Positions 1 through 5,028 of a DNA stretch of 6,744 nt are shown here, piece after piece; the stretch's first letter is position 1; every line of letters begins with the position of its first letter. The stretch is from Rudanella sp. (GTDB lineage: Bacteria; Bacteroidota; Bacteroidia; Cytophagales; Spirosomataceae). A program made the translations under genes and the position numbers. The notes below the pieces were generated by a model, which saw only the letters and a program-made list of their open reading frames with translations, made no database searches and was not told where the DNA came from. The stretch spans positions 1 through 6,744 of the forward strand of contig JAJAYX010000668.1 in the NCBI GenBank assembly GCA_026785985.1, in the 5' to 3' direction.

Positions 1-31
1 AGTGCAATATCATACTCCAAAAGTAGGCTTT

Positions 32-487
32 TCAGCCGTTTTCGCAATCCAATTTGGTTTGACTATAACAACCGTCTTTTGTGAACCAATTTATCCAGTT
101 CACAATCGCCACACGAATGATCTGTTTACGCCACTGACCATCGTGCCCAACTGGCTCAACCACCAACTCATCGCCAAACCGGACAAAGGGCATCATGGTC
201 TGGAGTTGCAATGCGTACTGTTCCTTCGCATTGCCCACAGGCCATTGCCGAACAATTTTTCCATTTCGCCGGATCGACACCCGGAACGGCACTTGCTTGT
301 GGTTAGCCGATCTGAGGTCGCCCTCCACCAGTGCCAGCACCCCTCGCGTATGGATCGAGAATGCGTTGTAATCGACCGGGCGGTTGTCAACTGTCACGGG
401 GTTCCTGTATAAATTGGCTTGCAATTGCGCGTTGGCCAGTTTCACCAGACCAGGCAACAGCATAGAAATGATCAGGATATGTTTCAT
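32..487 (-). CDS. Small secreted protein, possibly GldM C-terminal-like (tandem copy 2)
   Basis: A 151-residue protein of unknown function. Residues 1-20 form a typical signal peptide (MKH start, hydrophobic core, cleavage after ANA before Gln21), so it should leave the cytoplasm. The mature part contains VPFRVSIRRNGK (66-77) and, about 25 residues on, FGDELVVEPVGHDGQWRK (104-121). That layout, FxVxxRR strand, short glycine turn, then GD plus a beta strand, recalls the C-terminal beta domain of the gliding/type IX motor protein GldM; this family link is recalled and tentative. It is a paralogue of the gene just upstream: both begin MKH, share the same layout, and have the same AAAGCC-ATG-AAACA start context. 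Its ATG lies 4 bp after that gene's stop, so they are very likely co-transcribed. No Shine-Dalgarno site is visible, as is normal in this phylum. The last ~22 residues (two Trp, two Cys) have no counterpart in the paralogue and may be a drifted tail. Confidence 0.72.
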   Translation of the reverse strand: MKHILIISMLLPGLVKLANAQLQANLYRNPVTVDNRPVDYNAFSIHTRGVLALVEGDLRSANHKQVPFRVSIRRNGKIVRQWPVGNAKEQYALQLQTMMPFVRFGDELVVEPVGHDGQWRKQIIRVAIVNWINWFTKDGCYSQTKLDCENG

Positions 488-491
488 GGCT

Positions 492-902
492 TTATTGAAT
501 CACGATTTCATTGTGAGGGAGGGCATAACGGTTATCCAGGGTAAGCAGCACGATATGGTCGCCTTTTTTGCATTTGGCCAGCACCTGTTGCACCGGCACC
601 TGCCGGAACGTTTCCCCCGAATACATAATCAGCGTTCCGGTGGCTTTGTCGCGGATAGCTACGTTAAAGTCGATTTTGTCTAACGCCTTTGTTGATTCGG
701 GCGAAAAGTCCACCGTTTGCACCGATAAATCACCGGTAGCCGTAGTCGTCAGTTGACAGGTTCCTTTGGGGCTATATTCATTCACAACCATTTTGTCACC
801 CACGAAAGCGGCTGCACAGTTCGTAAATGGCTTTTGGGCGGGTACAGCCGACATAAACATACACCCCACAACAATCAGAAAAAAGAACACACAGTGTTTC
901 AT
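492..902 (-). CDS. Small secreted protein, possibly GldM C-terminal-like (tandem copy 1)
   Basis: A 136-residue exported protein of unknown function. The signal peptide covers about residues 1-22 (MKHCVFFFLIVVGC core, cleavage after VPA before Gln23). The mature region has DFNVAIRDKATG (78-89), YSGETFRQVP (94-103) and KKGDHIVLL (112-120), ending in NEIVIQ. This is the same strand-turn-GD-strand plan as the downstream gene and resembles the GldM C-terminal fold, which is inference. Mature cysteines are C29, C49 and C111, so a disulfide is possible. The frame stays open upstream to 1160, but I chose the ATG at 900-902: it opens a perfect signal peptide and the same AAAGCC-ATG-AAACA context as its paralogue, while the extension reads antisense through a permease remnant and through the promoter at 932-939. 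It is the first gene of a two-gene operon. Confidence 0.78.
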   Translation of the reverse strand: MKHCVFFFLIVVGCMFMSAVPAQKPFTNCAAAFVGDKMVVNEYSPKGTCQLTTTATGDLSVQTVDFSPESTKALDKIDFNVAIRDKATGTLIMYSGETFRQVPVQQVLAKCKKGDHIVLLTLDNRYALPHNEIVIQ

Positions 903-931
903 GGCTTTCGCTGTTTTCGTTAATAATGAAA

Positions 932-939
932 CAAAGCTA
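932..939 (-). promoter_or_regulatory. Probable -7 promoter box for the secreted-protein pair
   Basis: Read on the minus strand this is TAGCTTTG, an exact match to the Bacteroidota -7 consensus TAnnTTTG. It would start transcription near 925, giving a leader of about 23 nt before the ATG at 902. No clean TTTG -33 box is present. The closest candidate is the T-rich TTTTAC at 961-966, about 21 bp upstream, which is also the first unit of a phased repeat array. Without a strong -33 box this promoter may depend on an activator or on DNA bending. Confidence 0.45.
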
Positions 940-960
940 TGAATGCTGCCCAAATGAGTG

Positions 961-998
961 GTAAAACACCCGTAAAACATTGTAAAGGAAATGTAAAA
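961..998 (-). repeat. Four helically phased TTTTAC units upstream of promoter
   Basis: On the plus strand GTAAAA occurs at 961 and 972, GTAAAG at 982 and GTAAAA at 993, spaced 11, 10 and 11 bp. On the transcribed (minus) strand these are TTTTAC/CTTTAC units, all on one face of the helix. They start about 36 bp upstream of the inferred transcription start. Phased A/T tracts of this kind bend DNA or form multi-site operators; which applies here cannot be told from sequence. They fill most of the gap between the permease remnant's stop (1007) and the promoter box. Confidence 0.5.
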
Positions 999-1006
999 GT
1001 AAGCGA

Positions 1007-1534
1007 TTACTCCGATCTCAACGATTTCACCGGATTCATCAAAGCCGCTTTCACGCTCTGGAAACTCACCGTGATTAACGCAATGCCCACCGCCAGCAAA
1101 CCTGCCAGGACGAATGCCCACCAGTCGATGTCGATTTTGTAAGCGAAGCCCTGCAACCACTTGTTCATGGCGTAGTACGCCAAGGGCGATGCAATAACGA
1201 TAGCAATGAGGACGAGCTTCAGAAAATCTTTGGAGAGTAGCGTTACGATGCTACCCACGCTGACACCCAGCACTTTGCGAACGCCGATTTCTTTGGTGCG
1301 CTGTTAAGCCACCATCCGTGCCAGTCCAAAGAGACCAATGCAGCAAATCAGGATAGACAACCCTGCTGCGTATGGAATGATCTGCTGCCATCGCCGGTCG
1401 TTTTGGTACAGATTCGCGTTGTCATCGCTCAGAAAGCTATACTGGAAGGCGTAATCGCCGAATTGTTTTTTGAAGACATCCTGTAATCGGGTCAGTGCCT
1501 GAATCTGTTGCCCCTCTTCGTAGTTGACTCCAGA
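1007..1534 (-). pseudogene. ABC transporter permease (FtsX/MacB type), C-terminal remnant with internal stop
   Basis: The minus-strand frame reads as the last ~175 codons of a Bacteroidota permease that is normally about 800 residues. It contains QYSFLSDDNANLYQ, a membrane segment GLSILICCIGLFGLARMVA, the conserved QRTKEIGVRKVLG, then LLSKDFLKLVLIAIVIASP, IDIDWWAFVLAGLLAVGIAL and the ending NPVKSLRSE. Two lesions mark it as dead. An in-frame TAA at 1304-1306 stands where paralogues have Glu between Ala and Gln (AEQRTKEIG). Upstream, homology stops at a TAG at 1535-1537, with no N-terminal membrane segment, no periplasmic domain and no start. Family members are inner-membrane subunits of MacB-like exporters. 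The closest relative in the window is the permease end at 6294-6744, with which it shares a 30-bp exact DNA match. The opposite strand beyond 1526 belongs to a different broken gene. Confidence 0.88.
1080..1109. repeat. 30-bp exact repeat, paired with 6367-6396
   Basis: The same 30 bases, beginning GCAATGCCCACCGCCAGCAA, occur at 1080-1109 and 6367-6396 in the same orientation. They encode the last membrane segment of the permease family (AGLLAVGIA). Similar but diverged sequence flanks both copies and also appears at 3279-3434. Repeats this long and this close can support homologous recombination and may explain the truncated genes between them. Confidence 0.85.
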
Positions 1535-1624
1535 CTAAACGTGTCGGCGTTGCCAACGGGGTTGTATATGCTGGACGTTCTGCTGGGAACGCAGCGCATG
1601 GTGGTGAAAGTGGTGAAAGAATAA
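1526..1624 (+). pseudogene. Remnant of a type IX secretion (Por) C-terminal sorting tail
   Basis: On the plus strand the final codons before the TAA at 1622-1624 read LNVSALPTGLYMLDVL, then a glycine turn, then RMVVKVVKE. This is the characteristic end of the type A T9SS C-terminal domain (L-x-V-S-x-L-P-x-G-x-Y-x-L ... K-V-V-K). That domain directs proteins through the outer membrane for release or anchoring at the surface. Only about 33 codons survive. Upstream of about 1526 the same DNA is accounted for by the permease remnant on the other strand, and the open frame is closed by a TAA at 1484-1486. The catalytic or structural part of the secreted protein has therefore been removed. What the parent protein did cannot be recovered. 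Confidence 0.8.
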
Positions 1625-1846
1625 TGCAGAATAATCAGGCATCATTGGCGGATACCGGACAAACGATTATTTCGGTGGGAGAAGCAGCACTGTGAGCTAC
1701 CCAACCGGGCCATAGGATAAGGGTTTGCCGGTCCGACAAACCTAACCTCGTTGCCATCAGTTCAACTGCATTGGGCTGCCCGGCCTGCTCCCACCAACCG
1801 GCCCGGGTGCGCTGAGGGTGTCGATACCGCTTTATAACCAACTCTT
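1625..1846. other. Intergenic region upstream of the glycosyltransferase
   Basis: These 222 bp separate the sorting-tail remnant from the glycosyltransferase ATG. The open frames crossing it (for example minus 1635-1841) resemble no family I know. I find no TAnnTTTG box; the nearest look-alike, TAAGGGTTTG at 1718-1727, has the wrong spacing. It holds the palindrome at 1722-1742 and a distant 8-bp inverted pair, GGTGGGAG (1674-1681) with CTCCCACC (1788-1795). The promoter of the glycosyltransferase is presumably here but cannot be placed. Confidence 0.4.
1722..1742. repeat. Imperfect 21-bp palindrome
   Basis: GGTTTG (1722-1727) is mirrored by CAAACC (1737-1742), with an inner CGG/CCG pair and one mismatched pair (C1728/A1736) around a single central base. 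Near-perfect symmetry with almost no loop suits a dimeric DNA-binding protein better than an RNA hairpin. It lies 105 bp upstream of the glycosyltransferase start, so it could be an operator, but nothing else supports that. Confidence 0.35.
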
Positions 1847-3085
1847 ATGAACTGGCAGTCTGTCCTTTCGACGTTGTCATTGCTTGATTTAGTGTTTGCC
1901 GCGCTACTGGTGTTCCAGCTTCCTGCCGCCGTTCGCCTGCTGGTGCATCTGGTACAGACCGTGTTTCGGAATCCGCCCGTTGGCCCCACCCCGCTCCAGC
2001 CGAATCAGTTGCCCCTCGACCCCTCGCTCGTGGGCAGCGTCAGCGTGCTGGTACCCACCCTGAACGAGGTGCATCGGCTGGAACCTTGCTTGCTGGGTCT
2101 GATGCAGCAAGGCGCCGAGGTGCGCGAGATTCTCATTATCGACAGTAATTCGCAGGACGGCACCCGCGAGCTGATCCGGCAGTACGCCCAACGCGATGCC
2201 CGCATTAAACTTCTGACCGACACGCCCCTGCCGTCGGGTTGGGTGGGGCGGCCTTGGGCCTTGCACTACGGCTACCAGCAGAGTTCGCCCCAAAGCCAGT
2301 ATGTGCTGGGCATCGATGCCGACACCCAGCCGCAGCCGGGTCTGGTCAAAACACTCGTCACCAGGGCCCGGCAGGATGCCTGCGACCTGGTGTCGTTGTC
2401 GCCCCGGTTCATCGTGCAGTCGGCGGGCGAAGCGGGGCTGCACTCGGCCCTGCTCACCACGCTGCTCTACCGAACCAACAGTTGGGGCAACGGCCCGACC
2501 ACGGAGCAGCAGGTGTTGGCCAACGGCCAGTGTTTCCTGAGTCGGCGGGCAGTTCTGGACGCAGTGGGCGGCTATGCCTGCGCCCGCAACTCCTTCTGCG
2601 ACGATGTGACGCTGGCCCGCTACGTAGCAAAAGCCGGTTTCCGGGTGCAAATGCTCGACGGGGCGCAACTCATCAAGGTTCGGATGTATAAGGGCGTGGC
2701 CGAGACCTGGCGCGAGTGGGGCCGCTCCCTCGACCTGAAAGATGCCTCTACCGCCCCCCAACTCCGCAGCGACCTGCACCTGTTGCTGACCGTTCAGGCC
2801 CTGCCCATCCTGTTGCTGGCTGGCTTCGCGCTGGGAATCCTGACGGGCATGACCTACTCGTGGTTGGGGCTTGCCCTGCTCGGCCTGAACGCCCTGTTGC
2901 TGGGGCTGCGGCTGATCCTCCATACGGCCACCGCCCACTGCTACGACTGGACCGGGGCCAGCGTTGGCCTGGGCTACTGGCTGTCGCCCCTGCTGGACTC
3001 ACTGGCCGTGCTGCGCATTTTCCTGTCGGCCTATCGGATACCCACGCAATGGCGTGGCCGAACCTACCAGCCGCAATTGCGCTGA
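1847..3085 (+). CDS. Family 2 glycosyltransferase, membrane-anchored, carotenoid/hopanoid-associated type
   Basis: A 412-residue inner-membrane GT2 enzyme that should transfer a nucleotide-activated sugar to a lipid-like acceptor on the cytoplasmic side. After an N-terminal membrane helix (about 12-37) comes the GT-A domain: VSVLVPTLNE (65-74), IIDSNSQDGT (97-106), LPSGWVGRPWAL (128-139), the metal-binding DAD at 157-159, NGQCFLSR (226-233) and acidic CDD at 251-253 where the catalytic base is expected. WREWGRSLDLKDA follows at 288-300, then three helices (about 311-331, 336-358, 375-395). The GWxGxPxA motif and the EWGRSLDLKD segment recall carotenoid glycosyltransferases (CruC/CruG) and hopene-associated HpnB-like enzymes; from memory CruG-like fits best, which would suit pigments such as hydroxyflexixanthin, but no pigment gene is nearby. 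The ATG at 1847 directly precedes the hydrophobic helix; no Shine-Dalgarno site. It is far richer in GC than its neighbours (43 of 60 bases at 2221-2280) and stands alone on the plus strand. It looks intact. Confidence 0.88.
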   Translation: MNWQSVLSTLSLLDLVFAALLVFQLPAAVRLLVHLVQTVFRNPPVGPTPLQPNQLPLDPSLVGSVSVLVPTLNEVHRLEPCLLGLMQQGAEVREILIIDSNSQDGTRELIRQYAQRDARIKLLTDTPLPSGWVGRPWALHYGYQQSSPQSQYVLGIDADTQPQPGLVKTLVTRARQDACDLVSLSPRFIVQSAGEAGLHSALLTTLLYRTNSWGNGPTTEQQVLANGQCFLSRRAVLDAVGGYACARNSFCDDVTLARYVAKAGFRVQMLDGAQLIKVRMYKGVAETWREWGRSLDLKDASTAPQLRSDLHLLLTVQALPILLLAGFALGILTGMTYSWLGLALLGLNALLLGLRLILHTATAHCYDWTGASVGLGYWLSPLLDSLAVLRIFLSAYRIPTQWRGRTYQPQLR

Positions 3086-3112
3086 CTCTGGCGGGTATAA
3101 AATCTTATCTAC

Positions 3113-3278
3113 TCCGCATTTGAAGGCAACTGTGAAGACCCGAAAAAACGTCGAGTCCACGTAGCTCGTCACTTTCTGGATGCTCTTGCCGCGATACTCG
3201 ATCCAGGGGTCACTCAAGTGTTGAACGTGCGTGCCGGTCTCGATTTTGAGGTAGTTGCGGTACACGATAGTTGAGGGT
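3113..3278 (-). pseudogene. ABC permease periplasmic-domain (MacB_PCD) fragment
   Basis: The minus frame reads about 55 residues, including YRNYLKIETGTH, DPWIEYRGKSIQKVTSY and VDSTFFRVFTVAFKCG. The pattern 'K-x-V-x-x-V-D-S-T-F-F-x-V-F-x-x-x-x-x-x-G' is the well-known stretch of the MacB_PCD periplasmic domain in Bacteroidota FtsX-type permeases. There is no start, no membrane segment and no C-terminus. Homology fades at about 3113, shortly before the convergent glycosyltransferase's stop at 3085. On the other side it joins directly to the stop codon of a separate permease 3' end (3279-3281). The open frame continues into the glycosyltransferase on the opposite strand, but that part is meaningless. 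Confidence 0.65.
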
Positions 3279-3434
3279 TTATTCTGACCGTAAACTCTTC
3301 ACCGGATTCATCAATGCGGCTTTCACGCTCTGAAAACTCACCGTCAGCAGCGCGATACCCACTACCAACGTACCTGCCAGCGCAAATACCCACCACTCTA
3401 TGTCGATGTTGTGGCGTAATGGCCTCAACCAAAG
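3279..3434 (-). pseudogene. ABC permease (FtsX/MacB type), last ~51 codons
   Basis: Minus-strand codons from 3434 to the TAA at 3279-3281 read LWLRPLRHNIDIEWWVFA, then LAGTLVVGIALLTVSFQ and the terminal NPVKSLRSE. This is the last transmembrane segment and tail of the same permease family as 1007-1534 and 6294-6744. A TGA at 3435-3437 closes the frame upstream, so only the extreme 3' end survives. The first few codons overlap, in another frame, the end of the LytTR regulator gene. It is immediately followed on the same strand by a periplasmic-domain piece of presumably another copy, an order no intact gene has. Confidence 0.85.
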
Positions 3435-4159
3435 TCAGGTATACCGCCCTTCGGTTCGGCACCGTGTCGGTACTTTTCTAAAAAACTACCCCGATAGACG
3501 GCCCCAAACGGAATCTCTTCGTCGCCGAGATAAACATGAGTCGAATCGAAGGCGGTGACGCAGGCGGTGTTGACCACAAACGATTTACTGACCCGCACAA
3601 ATTGAGCGGTTGGCAAGTGCTGACTCACCGTTTTGATATTCATGGCCGTGATCAGCTTTTTATCCTTCGTATGAATAATCACGTAGTCTTTTAATCCCTT
3701 GATAAACAGCACATCGCTGAACATCACCTTGTAATATCGGCGGTCGGCCCGCACAAAAAAGTGGTCGCTGTGCATACTATCGTCCTGCTGCTCAACCTCC
3801 TGCAACAACCTTCGATAGTGATCTGCTTTCTGGATTGCTTTCTCCAGACGCGCCTGACGAATCGGTTTCAACAAATAATCAACGGCATCCAACTCGTAGC
3901 TGTCGAGCGCAAACTGGGGGTAAGCGGTGGTAAAAATCAGGAGCGGTCGGTTGGTCAGCGAATGGGCAAAGTCAAGGCCATTCAGTTCGGGCATCTGAAT
4001 ATCCAGCAGGAGCAAATCTACCGGGTTGGTCGTCAGAAACGCAGTGGCTTCGCGGGCATTACCAAACGCCCCCAACAACGTCAGGGCGGGAATTTTCCCG
4101 ATCAGGTCGGCCAGTCCTTCGCGGGCCAGGGGTTCGTCATCAATCAGGATGCAGGTCAT
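3425..4159 (-). CDS. LytTR-family two-component response regulator
   Basis: A 244-residue cytoplasmic transcription regulator. The receiver domain (about 1-120) has the acidic pair D7/D8 in LIDDEP, the phospho-acceptor D53 in LLLLDIQMPELNG, Thr77/78 in IFTTAY and K98 in LLKPI, so it should be phosphorylatable. The LytTR DNA-binding domain (about 132-231) shows FFVRADRRYYKV, FIKGLKDYVIIHT and FVRVSKSFVVN. Its ATG overlaps the kinase stop as ATGA (4156-4159), so the two are translationally coupled cognate partners. The last ~13 residues (HGAEPKGGIPDFG) look unlike a normal LytTR end, and the terminal codons overlap a permease remnant in another frame. The original 3' end may have been replaced at a junction between about 3425 and 3467, without harming either domain. 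LytTR proteins bind paired ~9-bp direct repeats; such a pair lies at 6021-6050 upstream of this cluster. Confidence 0.93.
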   Translation of the reverse strand: MTCILIDDEPLAREGLADLIGKIPALTLLGAFGNAREATAFLTTNPVDLLLLDIQMPELNGLDFAHSLTNRPLLIFTTAYPQFALDSYELDAVDYLLKPIRQARLEKAIQKADHYRRLLQEVEQQDDSMHSDHFFVRADRRYYKVMFSDVLFIKGLKDYVIIHTKDKKLITAMNIKTVSQHLPTAQFVRVSKSFVVNTACVTAFDSTHVYLGDEEIPFGAVYRGSFLEKYRHGAEPKGGIPDFG

Positions 4160-5028
4160 AATTGTAGTGCCAATTTTACCGAAAACTGTATATCGGTGTT
4201 TGTCAGCGTCAGGGTGTGTTGGTCAGGATAGAGCAATTGTAACCGACGCTGACTGTTTTTTAGCCCAATTCCCCCCGGCGAAACGGTTGGTGGCCGCCCT
4301 GATTTTGAGTTTGTGGCCTGAAATACCAACTGCCCATTCTCTTCGGCAAAGCACAGATGCACGAAAGACGGCCCTTCGGCCACGGCACTGTGTTTGATGG
4401 CGTTTTCGACAAACGGCATAAATAAGAAAGGAGCTACGGTTTGTTGCCCAATGGTGGTGCCGAGGGTAATGGTAAAGGAGAACTGGTCTCGCCGGATACT
4501 TTCCAGCGTCAGCAGTTGCCGGATATTATCGATATCGCGGGTCAGGATGACCCATTCCTGGTTGCTTTCATAGAGTTGATACCGCAGGATGTCGGAGAGG
4601 GCGAACAGGATTTGGGAGGCCTTTTCGGGGTCTTTCCGGGTGAGTACTTCCAGATTGTTGAGGGTATTGAACAGAAAATGCGGGTTAATCTGACTTTTCA
4701 ACTGGGTTAGTTCCTCGCGTAAATGCCGGGTTTCCAATTCGCTCATCCGGCGCAAATCCCTCACCCATCGCCGAAAGACCTGTATGCCCGTTGTGGCTCC
4801 GATAAACACGAGGGGTAACAGAATAGTCTCTAAGAAATTGACGGGTGAAAACGTGGCCGGGTAATCAACCATCAACCGCCCACGCGGAGCAATCAGGATA
4901 CAGGCTCCCACGAAGAGCCAGAAACTAACGACCAACGCCAGCACCGCCCCGGCATACTGCACCATCCGCCCCGGCCACAGCAGCCGGGGTATCAGCCCGT
5001 AGAGATTGGTATAAACCAGCGTCAGCAT
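4156..5028 (-). CDS. LytS-type sensor histidine kinase, N-terminally truncated
   Basis: A 290-residue inner-membrane kinase that should phosphorylate the downstream LytTR regulator. It keeps a partial first helix (LVYTNLYGLIP, about 4-14) and membrane segments at about 24-46 and 61-81. The His_kinase domain follows: QINPHFLFNTLNNLE with H117, the N-box PFVENAIKHS (205-214, N209), and the G-box GGIGLKN with SQRRLQLLYP (252-268). Family members usually have 330-360 residues and one or two more N-terminal membrane segments; here the frame is closed by a TAG at 5047-5049. I chose the ATG at 5026-5028 because it overlaps the hydrolase stop as TGATG, favouring coupled translation; GTG codons at 5031 and 5034 are alternatives adding one or two residues. 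The catalytic core is intact. The sensing half is damaged, so the protein could be constitutive, deaf to its signal, or unstable. Confidence 0.88.
   Translation of the reverse strand: MLTLVYTNLYGLIPRLLWPGRMVQYAGAVLALVVSFWLFVGACILIAPRGRLMVDYPATFSPVNFLETILLPLVFIGATTGIQVFRRWVRDLRRMSELETRHLREELTQLKSQINPHFLFNTLNNLEVLTRKDPEKASQILFALSDILRYQLYESNQEWVILTRDIDNIRQLLTLESIRRDQFSFTITLGTTIGQQTVAPFLFMPFVENAIKHSAVAEGPSFVHLCFAEENGQLVFQATNSKSGRPPTVSPGGIGLKNSQRRLQLLYPDQHTLTLTNTDIQFSVKLALQL

Noticed and set aside
903..1160. N-terminal extension of the secreted protein starting at 1160
   Set aside because: The extra 86 codons run antisense through the permease remnant and over the promoter box. The internal ATG at 900-902 opens a perfect signal peptide.
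1674..1795. GGTGGGAG / CTCCCACC inverted pair as transposon ends
   Set aside because: The arms are only 8 bp, about 106 bp apart, with no transposase and no target duplication. Chance is likely in GC-rich DNA.
1635..1841. 68-codon minus-strand open frame before the glycosyltransferase
   Set aside because: No recognisable motif, no convincing start context, and it stops short of any partner gene. Treated as non-coding.
1904..2938. Long 344-codon open frame on the minus strand
   Set aside because: It lies wholly antisense to the glycosyltransferase, which has clear GT2 motifs. The GC-rich codons suppress stops on the other strand, and the translation is Gln/Gly-rich without any motif.
3214..3462. 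82-codon minus-strand open frame spanning the permease remnant
   Set aside because: It is an out-of-frame shadow of the permease tail. The adjacent frame reads the family signature ending in NPVKSLRSE.
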